From Pisolithus tinctorius (Eukaryota; Basidiomycota; Agaricomycetes; Boletales; Pisolithaceae), in contig JANFAH010000084.1 of NCBI GenBank assembly GCA_024663395.1, positions 147,204 through 211,203 on the forward strand: 64,000 nucleotides of DNA, given 5' to 3'. Both the position numbers and the translations under genes were made by a program. The first letter of the stretch is position 1. Each line of letters opens with the position of its first letter. A model generated the notes under the pieces. It ran no database searches. It saw only the letters and a program-made list of their open reading frames with translations, and had not been told where the DNA came from. Shown here in pieces: positions 23,784-36,136 of this stretch.

Positions 23784-25828
23784 ATGAACTGGCTTGCCTC
23801 CCTCTTCTCCGGTGGCAACAAGCAATCTTCGAGAAGAGGACAGGCAATGTCCACAACTCAAGAAGCCTTCTCCCTCCCAACGTCTACCCCCCACCTCAAC
23901 CCTCTCACCGACCCTTACCCTTACAACTCGGACGGTCTTCGTACGGCAAGCCCTCTCAGTCCTTCGTACACTTACCCACCCCAGTCACCCACCGGTTCGT
24001 ACTCTTATGTGCCGACGTCGTGAGTCTATTCTATTAGCTTTCCTCGTGACCCCCCGTTTATAATGCACCGCGTTCCTTAGTTCCGGTTCACGGTCACGAC
24101 CAGCTTCCTTACTTCCCCTTCACCACGCACCCTACACGGATGCTCTAACACCTCCCCCTCCCTACCCACCTCTAGGCCATACTTGGAATCGGTTAAAGCT
24201 CTGGCTCGCTCGCGAGTACCCAGAGTTAGGTGACACCCTCAACTATGGTATTCTTCCTCAGGATCTGGCACAAATCGAGATGCAATTTGGCTTTGCTCTT
24301 CCAGCTCCAGTCCGGGAATCTTACCTAGCTGTTGATGGTCAGGAAGCAGAGTCATCTGCAGGGTGCTCTGACGGTCTTCTATTTGGGTTGACTCTTTTGC
24401 CTCTGGAAGATGTCTTTGAGGAGTGGCGATTCTGGAGAGAAGTGGACGAGGATCCTACAACCGGTGCGAATACCCGTCTTCGTGACCTCATGAAGTCGAT
24501 ACCCGATGGTTGGGTGCGCAAGGAGTACTCTCAAAGGGGCTGGATACCCCTCATTGCCGACAAAGCCGGAAACTACATTGGCGTGGATCTCAACCCTGGC
24601 GAAGGTGGAAGTATCGGTCAGGTAATTGTCTTCGGCAGAGATTTCGACACAAAGGTGGTACTTTGGCGCGGTGACGGTCCTGGAGGATGGGCGACATGGT
24701 TGGCGAGTTTTATGGACGAGTTGGAGAGCGGTGAAGGTTTCGAACTTGGTCACGGAAATAGTGAGAGCGAGGGAAGTGAAGATGATATCGGCTACGAGAA
24801 CTACTTCCATGATGGGACCGGGGGAGGCCAGGGTGACAGTGGTGGCGAAGCAGGTGTCGGTGGTTGGCGTTTGACTGGTGAATACAGAGGGTGGAGTCCC
24901 ATCGAAGCCTGGGCTGATAAAAGCGTCAAGAAGTGGCGAGAGGCAGGACTACTGATCAAGGATCCGTCGTCAACCACCAAGGGCAAGGTAGCCTGACTTT
25001 TCCTTGACCTGACTTTTGCCTGACCTATCTATGAACTAGGTGCCCGAAAATCATGGTCTGCGTGTCCTCGACCTTTCTGAGTCATGTGCTGTCGTGCCCA
25101 TACCAGTCCTGGGAGACAAGCCAGACGAGGAACCTGCCGCCCTCCCCGAAGTAACCAAAGGGGCAGCCAAGCCACCGCTTCCCACCATTTCGATCACGAA
25201 ACCTCCACCGCCGTTACCCATCAGTGTCCCGACAGTTAGCGATGTCGTTCCATTACCTTCTCCACCAGATTCACAACGCTCTTCTACTGACGATCTAGAG
25301 GCTGGACGTGCTCTTGGTTACCGAGAGTCGCTGGATGATAGCGCACATCCTCGACAGATGTTGCATCCTCTAATTACTGAGGTGACCGGGCCTCCAAAAG
25401 TGAGCTCGACTGCACCCGCTGTTATCGACGACCTTCTTGCAGACTCGACCCCGCTGGAAGCTGTCCCCTCTATAAGTCCGGCGAAGGAGCCCGAAACTGG
25501 TCCCCCCGATGTTCCCGATTTAGAAGCAAATTTGCCAACCCAACCAGAAGTCGAGGAACCGGCAGGTGCGACAATCCGATTGGTTAGCGAAGGACATCTT
25601 CCTGCGGTGGATTCCCTTCCCCTTGCCAATGAAGACAAAGAACCCATGGATTCTTCAGAATCACAATCACAGCAAAATGTGACTCACCAAAAGAACGGTT
25701 CAAGCTCGTCATCGGATCGCAAAAGATCTAGCATTCCAGATCTGCAACACGAGAGGGACTCGTCAGGCGCTCATAGCACAAAGAGTGATGTCACTCCCAA
25801 GCCTTCCGACGGCACATTCACGCTTTAA
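23784..25828 (+). CDS. KNR4: Knr4/Smi1 cell-wall synthesis regulator
   Basis: Knr4/Smi1 proteins link cell-wall glucan and chitin synthesis to the cell-integrity MAP kinase pathway and localise to growth sites. Exons: 23784-24019, 24081-24987 and 25040-25828; phases close at 643 aa. After a Ser/Pro/Tyr-rich N-terminus (about 1-100), the SMI1/KNR4 domain runs from about 105 to 250. It begins with TWNRLKLWLAREYPELGDTL and contains FGFALPAPVRESYL, DGLLFGLTLLPLEDV and GWIPLIADKAGNYIGVDL, then WLASFMDELESG. A conserved SPIEAWADKSVKKWREAGL segment follows. Residues about 385-643 are Pro/Ser/Glu-rich and likely disordered, as in yeast Knr4. The ATG at 23784 (MNWLASLFSGG) matches the usual start of mushroom homologues. 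Confidence 0.9.
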
Positions 25829-26358
25829 TATTTTTCAACCTCGAACTGGCACACGCGAGCTTCGTGTTCTGGGCTTTGCACTACTTTCTACTTCATTGTG
25901 ACTTGGCCCTGATGATAGTCTTTCATTGGTTTTCTCATCTGTTACACTGTTTGACTTGGCATTGTCGACATGACCACCTACCGACCATTGCATTTTTCTC
26001 TCTCCTTTTTCATCGTGGCCCTATACCCACTCGCGTGACTACAGAACAATACGACGTGCTACGCGTTGTTTATAATATATGCATTAGGTTTCCATTGAAC
26101 GGTTCTTGCACATCAAGGTTGCGTAGATTTCAATATTTTCTGAATCCTAATGCCTTTTTTTATGTAAGAGGGCGAATGGCAAGTTTGTTTTAAAACTGGC
26201 CAAGATCCACGCCAACTGAAATGGAGCAGATAATTTCTATACGGTGTAACAACAGACTACGGGCTCACGTGACCTGCACAGTTGCTTTTGTATTTCGCGA
26301 CGCGGGCGTGTTTCCTGCAAGTTTTCGTGGGTGCAGCCATCGTATTAGAGCAGCAGTG
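25829..26358. other. Spacer between KNR4 and aldehyde dehydrogenase gene
   Basis: These 530 bp hold the KNR4 3' UTR (T-rich first half) and the promoter of the dehydrogenase gene. An in-frame ATG at 26221 would lengthen that protein by 46 residues, but the added peptide lacks family similarity. A TCACGTGAC element lies at 26265-26273. Confidence 0.5.
26265..26273. promoter_or_regulatory. TCACGTGAC E-box upstream of MSC7-type gene
   Basis: An extended CACGTG element 85 bp upstream of the preferred ATG at 26359. The same nine bases occur in two other promoters of this window. Confidence 0.4.
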
Positions 26359-28822
26359 ATGCGCTCTTTCATCTACGTGATATTCCATCCCCTACAGACT
26401 CTTAATTTATGGCTCGAAAACGACCCCAAAGCCAGCGTATACGAAGTCCTCTATCTTCTCACCGTTTTCTCGGCCTTTGGCATCTGGTTAGTCTTCGACA
26501 GATACCAGAAAGCGCACAACAGTGCCGTGCCATTCAGGCACAATGCACCCGAGGTAGCTTTGACCAGTCGCTTTTCCTACTCATGCTCCTGACATACCTC
26601 TCCAGGCAGCCGACCCGGAATGGGAGTCGCTACGGATTCATAACGCCAATCTCAGGTCACACCTCACCGAACCGGAGTTGTTGCCTCATCACTTCATGGG
26701 AGAGAGGGATTATATCACGTGTTACGATCCCGCAAACTCGTTACACATCAGAACCGTCATCGCAGATACCGACCGCGAAATCCATGCAAAGATCAACAGA
26801 GCCCGTGATGCGCAGGTTTCCTGGGCACAAACGACGTTTGCACAGCGACGCCGTGTCATGCGTAGTCTTCTCAAATGGCTTGTTGAAAATCAGGAGGTGT
26901 GCGCACGGGTCGCGTGCCGTGATACCGGAAAGACGCGTAAGTAACTTTTAATCGTGTGCTGCAGGGTTAATGCGGTCCTCACTGGTCGTTGTCGTATAGT
27001 TCTTGATGCCGCCCTTGGAGAGATTCTGACCACTTGTTCAAAACTGGAATGGTTGATCAATCATGGAGAACGTGCTCTACGACCCGAGACGAGATATTCC
27101 AACCTGCTTATGAGCTATAAGAAATCCCAAGTCATATATGAGCCCAAGGGCGTGGTCGCTGCTGTTGTATCCTGGAACTATCGTAAGACACACATCTCTT
27201 GCTATGTGATTGACTTCTTCCGACATCTACTCAGCTCTGCATAATGCATGGTCACCGATCCTCGCTGCAATCTTTGCTGGCAACGCAATCGTTCTCAAGT
27301 GTTCCGAGCACGTAGTTTGGTCTACTGACTGGTTTGTTGGTGCCATACACAAGGCTCTCGAAGTTTGCGGTCATGACGCGGATATTGTTCAGGTGGGTAA
27401 TTTCACTTCATTATTACACAACTCTGATCTCTTTGCCAGACCGTCAGCTGCTGGCCAGATCAAGCAGAAATTCTGACCAGGTCTCCCATGATAAAGCATA
27501 TAACCTTCATAGGCTCTGAAGAGGTTGGTCGCAAGGTAAGCACGGGTTCGGGGAAAAGAACACCTTTTCTTAGATGCTGTAGGTGGCTGTGGCTGCGACG
27601 GAACACCTTACTCCTGTCACCCTTGAGTTGGGTGGCAAGGACCCTGCCATTATCCTTCCCGATACCGATCTCCAGAGATGGGCAAGTGTCTGGATGCGTG
27701 GAATTTTGTTAGTACTGTTATTACCCGAGACATATCGCTGGTGACTGACGTCTGGTAGCCAAAATGCCGGGCAAAATTGCATAGGTTTCGAGCGTCTGAT
27801 TGTTCATTCCGATCAATATGATGAGCTCTTTGAAATCTTAACCGAGAGGGCTAAGAAAATGCGCCTCGGATCTGTATTGGCTCCTTCGAGGGAAGGTTAC
27901 ATCAACACCGTGGATTGTGGCTGTATGATCACAAATGATCGTTTCGACCTGCTGGAGCAGCTTATTTTCGAGGCCCATGAGGCTGGGGCTCATATGGATG
28001 TCGGTGGCAAGCAGTACCAACATCCTTCATCCCATGGCAATACGTATTTCTCTTGTACGGTTCTGGGCGATGTGGACCCCAAATCGCGTATAGCTCAAAT
28101 GGAATGTGGGTCAGGTTCATTTCCGTTGTGTCTGTGTACTCTAGCTGTGTACAGTGTTTGCGCCCGTTGCCCTGCTCATCCGGTACGACGACATCGAAGA
28201 AGCTATCAACATTGCAAACGGAACCCGCTATGGTCTCGGTGCCAGCGTGTTTGGACCTCACCAAGACTTATGCTTGGAGGTTGCACGAGAGTTGGAATGT
28301 GGCATGGTCTGTATCAATGATTTTGCCATATTTTATGTGAGTACTGTACATTAAGCTTCCTTGAAAACCCGTCGCTGATAGTGTCGCAGCTCAAGTAAGT
28401 TGGGGTGCTGTTCTCTACACCATCAGCTAAGCTTCTGTTTTATAGCCAAGATCTTCCGTTCGGTGGGACGAAAGCTAGTGGTTATGGTCGGTTCGGTAGG
28501 TTTCTCCTCGTATATCGATCTCGCCTCTTATCTCATGCCTATGGTGTAGGTGGACCTGAAGGGCTGCGTTCCCTAACGAATCCAAAAGCCATCGTAAGCG
28601 ACTGCTGGCCTTCTATAATGCAGACGGCCATTCCGAAGGTCCTTGATTACCCTGTGCGGTCGCTAGTGCGAAGCTGGTAAGGATCGAGTGGTCTCAACAT
28701 GAGATCGAAACGCTGAACGCTCTTGCAGGGACTTCATCAGCGGCCTTATTATTCTTTTATATGCCGATACCTATCGCGCCCGATTCAACGGCTTGGTGCA
28801 GTTGACGAAGGCACGGAAATGA
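26359..28822 (+). CDS. MSC7: Membrane-anchored aldehyde dehydrogenase, Msc7-type
   Basis: This is an NAD(P)-dependent aldehyde dehydrogenase of the fungal Msc7 group, anchored to the ER by an N-terminal helix. Exons: 26359-26553, 26606-26936, 27000-27182, 27235-27392, 27440-27535, 27583-27707, 27759-28105, 28155-28336, 28390-28394, 28446-28495, 28550-28676, 28729-28822; phases close at 630 aa. A membrane helix ([17 protein letters not shown]) lies at about 30-48. The catalytic base is E336 in [10 protein letters not shown] and the nucleophile C370 in [31 protein letters not shown] marks the C-terminal signature. Exon 9 has only 5 nt (CTCAA); it is needed for phase and gives FYLNQDLPFGG, the expected length between NDFA and LPFGG. 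The physiological substrate is not shown by the sequence. Confidence 0.92.
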
Positions 28823-29072
28823 TACCAGACGGACGTTGCTTTCTGGTGGATTGCAGGATTGCTACCGAGATGACGCACTTTTCATTTACTTATCGTATTT
28901 TTCGCTATCTTAGCTACGGATGTATTTGTTTCCGTTCCGCTTCTACTGCTGTGTGACAAGCGTGTAGGCCGCGTCAATTGTGCACTTGAAGGACTTCCAG
29001 TCTCACAGCTTCATCCGACTCAGTTCCCAAGTGTACGTATATTAAGATTATGCTCTGAAGCTTCTTTCTGTC

Positions 29073-32000
29073 ATGGTCGTGAGCCCCTTCTCGCCTGGCG
29101 TCGTCGTTCTTCTCCAACGAGCTCGCACACACGCAGACACATTCCTGCGGTCTTTTGGAATGTGCGTCGCCGTGTTCTCGTCTCGATTTCTTCTGACAGA
29201 ACCGTTCGCGCTGACTGCAGACATTGCGCAACGCACCAGATACGCCTAATTCTCATTTCCGCCGTCGTTATCACGTCCTTGTCCTATCCAGCACTTGCCA
29301 CTTACTGGTCGGCTCCTTCTTATGCCCGTCTTGTATCAACATCGAACGTGCTCGACTCGTTTCTCGAGGAACATGTGGCCTCCGGTAGTCGTGCACAGCG
29401 CGACCTCCAGCACTTCTGGCAGGGCCACCATAACCTCCAACTCCGCGAGGACGCGGTTGCGCGGGCACGCTGCGGGTTCGACCGTACTCTTCGTGTAGAA
29501 CGAATCCTCGTCCGCAGCAACACAGCTGAAGAGGCCGGCGCACTGACCTCTCAGACGCTATCCTCCACCCTAGAGTTCGAGCGCCGCATATTGGAACGCG
29601 TCAATGCTCAAGGAAACCCGTGTCTTAGAGCTAACCCGACAGACTGTTTCGTACTCAGTCCCCTGGTCTTCTGGGACCACGACGAAGAACGCCTTCACGC
29701 CGACTTCAACATTTCTAACACCCTCAAGCACTACAATGATGTCACGATTGCAGGAATCCCTCTCACACCCGAAATGGTCCTTGCAGGACGCAATTACGAT
29801 TGGACCGGAAACATCAATGCTGCACTTTTCCTTGTCTTGACATTTGTGTTTCCCGAATCCGACTGCTCAACCAATGCTGGTCACAGTACCTGGCTCCAAA
29901 TCTTGGCTAACTCTACCCACGAACGCGTAGATGTTTTCGCTGAAGCTGTTGAACCGAGGCTAATAGCTCTCGAGGTGGGTGGCTTTACGTTCAAAGACGC
30001 AGGGTGTGCACTTATGCGTTTGTCAGCATGATCACAGTCTAGCACGGAGCAAGAGTCTTTATTCGATATCCTCATTTCTTTACCTCGCCTATGGAATATT
30101 CTTTGTCTACGTCAGCTGGTCAATGAAACGTATGAAAGGCGTGCATACGAGAATTGGGCTCACGTTCACCGCCCTGTTTGAAATTGCTGCCAGTACAATC
30201 ACGAGTCTCAGTGTATGTGCTCTGATGCGCTTCAAGGTTAATATGGTGCCATGGTAAATTTTTCCTTTGCACACTATGTCACCATTTCTCACATTGAGCA
30301 GGAGCTTGTTGCCTGTCGTCATTATCTTTGTTGGAGCAGAAAATATGTTTAATCTCGTAAGTCAATGTGGTCCCTCCTTAGTCCTTTTGACAATAGGGCG
30401 TGTTCCAGGTGGATGCAGTGACCAAGACTTCTGTCACACTGTCCGTCAAGGAACGAGTTGCAGAGGGATTGAGCCGAGCCGGTACCTCCAACACGTTGAA
30501 AGTTGTCTCCTACAACGCCGTTCTCGGTGTCATTGCATATTTCTCCGCGGGTGCAATACGCCAATTTTGTACTTTCGCGGTGGTGGTGCTAGTGGCCCAT
30601 TGGTTTCTTGCACATACCTTCTTCCTGGCAGTCTTATCGATCGATATTCAGAGACTGGAGGTAAGTGATCTTTGCAGCATGCTTTCGGTCTGAACTCAAT
30701 ATTTTCTATCTAGCTGGATGAATTGCTACGTCAAAACCCCAGCTTGACTCCTGCTGTTGCTACCTTTCAACGCGATTCCACCCCTCCAACCTCTACACCA
30801 TGGTGGCAACGAATCACTTATCTTACGAAAGAGCTCCTCAAGAGTCGTGCTACTAAAAATATTAGCTTGTTGCTCGTACGTTGTCATTGTTTTTCAGTTG
30901 CTCAGAAAGCAGAAATCTCAGAAGCTTCCAGCTTTTGGCAATAACAGCCACTCTCTATTTCATGACGAGACCGAGTATTCGTGATCAGCCTGAGATCGGG
31001 ATCGTGTTTCCTCCTGCCTTTCCTCGTTTCTCGGTACAGCCCGACCGTCACAAGATCGAGGATCCTGCATGGCGAATATGGAAAGTGCTCAATCCAGAAG
31101 AAGATCCTCTAGTTCACCTGCGGATAGAAGTTCCTACCATTGTTGCATTCAGGCCCGACGTCGACGTCGGTCAAGTTCCCCGATATCACCTTGGCCCGTC
31201 CTCACCGTGGCTGGGCTTCATTGTTTGGCTTTTGAAGATTCTAGTCCTTCCCATGGTGGCCACTCTCATCCCCCTATACGGACTCCTGCTCTACCTACTC
31301 AAGGACGCTGAGTTATTGGAAGCTCAGCGCAATCGTGCTGGTGAGGATGCTACGGTAGCTTGCGCCGCAAGCACCCTATTCGATCGCGTTTCCTTTTCGA
31401 CCCTGCCTCGCAGTTTTGCTACCGATATAGAGTTACTGGTGACAAGCGGAAACGGCCGTGTTCACGCTGCTGTTGGCCTGCAGAACGAGCTTAGCATCTG
31501 GAGACTCGACGAAAAAGACCCAATTTGCATCGATACTGATTCCATCCTTATGCGGATACCTACTACTCCATCGGCTCAACCATCCGTCTCTGCTCTTGCC
31601 ATAGATGGTGAAGGAGATTTGATCGCCTTCGGGACGTCGACTGGGGTAATCTATGTGGGCCCCTTCAATGGAGCAGAGACGAAATTCCATCAACCATTGG
31701 TTCTAAACGACAATCACTCGGAAGTCATGGAGCTCCATTTCGTCTCTCAGAGTTCAGTGCCCCCGCAGAAATCGGCACCAAACTCCCGACCAACTACCCC
31801 CGCGTCGTCGGGAGCTCTAATTGCGTTGTATGAGTCAGGGACCGTTGCGTCGTGGAAATTTGATTCTCTTCCTGCTCATTCTTTCGTTAAACCGAAAAAT
31901 TCTTCAAGTCCCATCGTACGAAGCCATTTCCTGCGCGTACGTTCGAGCGACCGCTTTTTAACGGCGTTTTCTTTTGAAGACGGATCTCTAGAAGTCACCG

Positions 32001-33094
32001 AAGTCGGCGTTGTTAAAGAGACGGCGCCTGTTTCCAGTTGTCTGCGTGCTGGGAATCCCTTCGACAGAGTAGTGAAGGTCGACGCTTGCTGTATTCAGAG
32101 TAACGACACGGAACACGTCATCATGTGCATAGCATCGGAGGCAGGAGTCGTATCTCTGTGGGATGCACATTCTGCCGAATGCCTGCTCATCATGGGCGAA
32201 CCACGCGGTAATGTTGACAAATTGCGCGTTTCTGCCATCCGTTCGGAGACTTGTCACTTTTGTGGTGAACTTCCTCTCGATAGTTTCCTCGTCGCTCTTT
32301 CGGTTGGCCATACCGTCGTTGCTTATAGAGTATACATGACTTCCCAAACAAGGCGTTGTTCATGTCCAAGTAACGTTCCTAGACAGGGGTCCGTTCTGTC
32401 CCCAGGAATGGGTCTGCGCTCGCGAAGCAGTAGTATGGTTTCGGTGACCGGGTCTCCCACCTCGGCAAGGAGGCTTTCTACTGTTAGCAATTCCTCAACA
32501 TCTGATACAAGCTTTCCTGTTTCCGGGCATGGGGTGCTCTCTCGCAGAGCCTCGGAAAAGGAATCCCTCCGCCGTCCTCTCGAAATCTTGTCTTTACCCT
32601 CATCCATTGACGAGCAAGATGGGCATCCCCACCCTGTTGGTCCTGCAGATTCGACATTACTTCTCCCTGTCACGCCGTCTCGAGCGACGTTTATCCGAGT
32701 TGGGGAAGCATCTTGTGAGCGAGGTGGGTGGGACATTGTCGATGGAAAAGTGGTAGGGATAAGGCGAATATCTCGCCCTCAGGGCAAGTCAAAAGAGGGT
32801 CTTTCCGGTAGCCCTTCTGCCACTCAATTGTGGGGTTTGACAGAAGGTGTCCTTGACCGGTGGGAGTGTTGGTCGTACGAACCTAGAGGCAGTTCATTGC
32901 AGGCATCCATGCTGAGTCGTCTGTGCGGCGGCCCTCGCCATTTTTCCTTGATTGCAAAACAGTCACACAACACACTGGGAGCCAGGGTTGACTATCCACG
33001 GCTACCGTTCACCCGGGTCACGGGGTTCCGGATAGTTGGATCCACTGGGATGGCAGGTTTTGGGAATACGGTCGGGATCTTTCATTTTTCTTAG
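29073..33094 (+). CDS. SCP1: SCAP, sterol-sensing escort protein of SREBP
   Basis: SCAP (Scp1 in Cryptococcus and fission yeast) binds SREBP in the ER, senses sterol and escorts SREBP to the Golgi for cleavage, linking sterol or oxygen shortage to transcription. Exons: 29073-29161, 29221-29978, 30043-30253, 30302-30356, 30409-30660, 30714-30875 and 30932-33094; phases close at 1,229 aa. The first membrane helix is LILISAVVITSLSYPALA. A lumenal loop contains HADFNISNTLKHYNDVTIAG. The sterol-sensing domain covers about 283-460 (FLYLAYGIFFVYVSW, LLPVVIIFVGAENMFNLVDA, ending LSIDIQRLELDEL). Two more helices follow, and a WD40-type cytosolic half runs from about 610 to the end. A Ser-rich insert lies near residues 980-1070. 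The gene converges on HAT1 with 134 bp between stops. Confidence 0.9.
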
Positions 33095-33228
33095 TTTACA
33101 TATTTTACGGACTCCTTGTATCTGTTGCTGTCATCGCATTTTTATGTTTTGTACTTTACGACTAGTCGCGCATAAAATCTTGATGCAACCGTTATCATGA
33201 TTCGGAGCGCACATATCAACAAAGTCTC

Positions 33229-35059
33229 TCATCGAACCATTGCTAATATTCTCTGGTAATCATCACGGACACTTTGGAAAGTTTCCTCGAGTTTCTCTAG
33301 CCGTTCTTCCTTCTCCAGTTGCGCCAAAACCTCCTATCCAAATGAAGTGAAATTAGTGTATGCACGAGAATCTTAGCCGCCACCCACGAAGTTGAATCGG
33401 TATAGTCGCTCTTTTACTTGCAGTCGGAATGCCCTCTCGGCCCGCACGTCTGCAGAGTCAAGGTGCAATAGGATCAGCATTTCCACCAGCCTATGGAATT
33501 GTCGCTGCCACGATGAGTTAGCACGCAATAGATGGCCTCAGTCAAAGTGTTCCCACACTGGCAATCTTAAGGTCTTTACGCCAATTCTCCGCCCACGCCC
33601 TGTCCACGGGTGGACCCATTTTCCCTTTACCCTTGCTTCCAAGTGGGACAACTTGAGTTCGGGCACGCGATTTTCCTTTGATAACTCGACCGCCACCTTG
33701 TGAACCAGTCACGCCAGAATCACCAAATCCTTCTCGTATAAACTGTTCATGAGCGAGGAGCATCCGAAGATCATTTCGATCGCGGAGGTCCTCAAAAGCT
33801 TCTGCGGGGTCCTCCACCGTGAGCTCAGACACGGCGGGACAAGAAAGAACGTAGTTATATATTGCTTTATATAACTCGGCTACAATCTGGCGTCAGAAGG
33901 GCATCGTGGAATTAAATTGAACGCGTACAGCCATGACCTTGTCGTTGGTAAGGAGGAAGGATGACGAATTGGCTGTTCCGGTCGTCAGCTATGGTGGATT
34001 ATATCATCTCTGTACGCGGGACTTACCTGAGACGCAGCCGAACCCTTTCCGGGAAGCAATAAAAGTTGTAGAGTGACGAATAACCGACAAAATGATAGGT
34101 TGGTGTACCATTTGCGCGTTTCCGTTTCTCGTACCTGCAAAACCCTCCTGTCAGCCCTTTGCGGCAAGGACAAGTTTGAGAGAAAACCGACAGTACGACG
34201 AACTCCCACCCTTCTTCCTCCTCGTTAATATACGAACCTGCCTCAATATATAACAATATAAAAATCTGCATCCGTCTGTGATACTCCCTGAATCCAGGGT
34301 CGTCCAACGTAGCCTGGGATGCACTGTTACGACGCTGCCGTTGCAGAAAGAGATGCAACTGACATGATATACTTCGTACTCTATGGTCTCTTCGCTCGTG
34401 CCATCCGGTAGAGCATGAGTTCTCGGGGAGCGCTTATACGAATGAACGAGCCTTCCTATTGGCTTGAATGAAATCGCATCTTCTTCAATTCGTGAAAGAA
34501 ACATCGCCTCGTCAGTGTCGTACCCTGTGTTAGTCTGAGAGTGGGGAAAACCCGGCTCAAGACACGAGACGTACCAGGGGGTATAAATTCGCTGAGAATA
34601 CCTTCTGCGTTGTCCACTGTTGATGACGCATCTAGCTTCTTGGCATAGCTGACAGAGAGGAATTGTGCAAGAGAACCCGAAGCAAAGCGCAGCTGGGCGA
34701 ATACGTTCAGAAATGAGCGTCGACGGTGGATACAGTGCGTGGACTGACGTCAATGACGAGGTCTTCATAGCCGTATATCTTTTCCTCTTCGCCATATATC
34801 TACGAAGATGACACGGAATCCGTTTCTAAGTCTGCCTGACTGACTGCAATGTTCCTCACCGGATACGTGAACGTCGGGTGAAATTGTTCGAATGATTCGT
34901 CACTCCGCAAGGCCTTTTTATCTTCCTGAGCCCGAACTATGTGCCACCAGCGAAAACGCGCTCGTCAGTCACCGCATTACCTAGCTTAGCGCCCGGGTAC
35001 CTACCCAAGGAGAGGGTTAACGCCTCGTTTGAGTCTGTCGTCCAGTCACCACCGGCCAT
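33229..35059 (-). CDS. HAT1: Type B histone acetyltransferase catalytic subunit Hat1
   Basis: Hat1 acetylates newly made histone H4 (lysines 5 and 12) before its deposition. Exons on the minus strand: 35059-35005, 34936-34860, 34799-34749, 34692-34575, 34524-34364, 34313-34192, 34134-34027, 33972-33929, 33879-33557, 33504-33388 and 33333-33229; phases close at 426 aa. The N-terminus is MAGGDWTTDSNEALTLSLVR. Then come FHPTFTYPIYGEEEKIYGY, RIEEDAISFKPIG, FREYHRRMQIFILLYIEAGS, YHFVGYSSLYNFYCFPERVR, and the acetyl-CoA loop LPPYQRQGHGSELYKAIY. The C-terminal part starts with ELTVEDPAEAFEDLRDRND and ends in a basic helix. Two introns use the less common GTCAGT donor. The start lies only 121 bp from that of MIS12. 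Confidence 0.94.
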
Positions 35060-35179
35060 TGATTGAGTATGTTATGTGGTTTTTCAGGTCTGAGGAGGTT
35101 TCTGTGCCAGCAGTACTATTTGGTGGACAGGATAGACGCGTCGTGTCTCGGTCGACGCGCCTGTCATTGGAGCCACGAT
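35060..35179. promoter_or_regulatory. Compact divergent promoter between HAT1 and MIS12
   Basis: Only 120 bp separate the HAT1 ATG (35059, minus) and the preferred MIS12 ATG (35180, plus). The two genes must share this short regulatory space, 5' UTRs included. No TATA box was seen. Confidence 0.55.
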
Positions 35180-36136
35180 ATGAGTGCACAGGGACCAACT
35201 GTTCCACCCGTCTTACTCCCCGAAATTCTCGAGTTTTCTCCCCAATTACTACTCGACGACATTATCAACTTCGCTAATGAAGCTATTACGAATGCCGTAG
35301 ACGGTCTGGAGGAGTTCCTCTTTCGTTGGGCAGCGGACCGCGAAGCGAGGGTCCGTGACGACTGGGACAGCACTCAGGAAGTGGAACAGGGTCTCGTCGC
35401 GTTTCAGACGCTCCTGGAGTACCATACAGACATTGCGTTCGATTTCTTCGAGACGTGGTCTCTCCGCAATATCTTTGCTATCCCAGCAGACCTTCCAATT
35501 GTCGTGCCCCACCAAGAAGGGCTGGACTTGGACTACCCCGCTGAGCTAGAGACGGAACTCATGGCAGAAGTACAGAGTTTGCGTAAGAAGATAGATGCTG
35601 TGAGTGCAACTTGCAAAGCCGATGTCCACCACAGTGTCAATGACACGTCCCACCAGCAACGGCGGCTGAAGCGCCTTCTGACGCGCTCTGCAAGACTATC
35701 CGCAGCCAAGGCACGCCAAAGTGAAAAGAAGTTGTCAGATCTGGCGTTTCTGCAGGATCCACTACTGCTTGAACTAGGCCAGATTGCCGACCGTTTTGAA
35801 TCCATGTTCACCGCAGCATCATCGCTGCCACCTCTCACTCCCGAATCTACGGCGGCACTGACACAACTGCCTCTTCCTGACCCAGGAAAGAGACCTTGGG
35901 AATTAAGCAGGGCTGGATACATGGACTGGGCAACAAAACAGCTGTTGGCCAAAGTCAAGCAACGGAGCCCAGACGTAGGAAACTCCGTTACCGGGTCCAT
36001 AACCGCCCTCATCGATAACATCGGAACGGCCCAACGCCTCGAAGTTATTGCGAAATACGAATCTGTTAGATCGTCTGAGGAAACTCGACAACACCCCGCC
36101 CCTCCAAATGACGTTGAGATGAATGATTTGGATTAG
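35180..36136 (+). CDS. MIS12: Kinetochore protein Mis12/Mtw1
   Basis: Mis12 is a core subunit of the MIND (Mis12) complex, which joins inner-kinetochore chromatin to the KNL1 and NDC80 microtubule-binding complexes. It is a single exon of 318 aa. The N-terminal Mis12 head has LLPEILEFSPQLLLDDIINF followed by ANEAITNAVDGLEEFL, the family hallmark. Coiled-coil helices follow (LETELMAEVQSLRKKIDAV, QQRRLKRLLTRSARL), and the C-terminal third is helical with an acidic end (PNDVEMNDLD). The frame is open upstream with an ATG at 35069, but that would nearly touch the HAT1 start and the added peptide is not family-like, so 35180 is preferred. It is one of the few intronless genes here. Confidence 0.88.
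   Translation: MSAQGPTVPPVLLPEILEFSPQLLLDDIINFANEAITNAVDGLEEFLFRWAADREARVRDDWDSTQEVEQGLVAFQTLLEYHTDIAFDFFETWSLRNIFAIPADLPIVVPHQEGLDLDYPAELETELMAEVQSLRKKIDAVSATCKADVHHSVNDTSHQQRRLKRLLTRSARLSAAKARQSEKKLSDLAFLQDPLLLELGQIADRFESMFTAASSLPPLTPESTAALTQLPLPDPGKRPWELSRAGYMDWATKQLLAKVKQRSPDVGNSVTGSITALIDNIGTAQRLEVIAKYESVRSSEETRQHPAPPNDVEMNDLD

Noticed and set aside
26221..26358. 46-residue N-terminal extension of the aldehyde dehydrogenase
   Set aside because: The ATG at 26359 gives the expected short leader before the membrane helix; the extension contains a promoter-like E-box and no family similarity.
29604..29840. Alternative frame inside SCAP
   Set aside because: The SCAP frame is continuous and family-matching across this exon.
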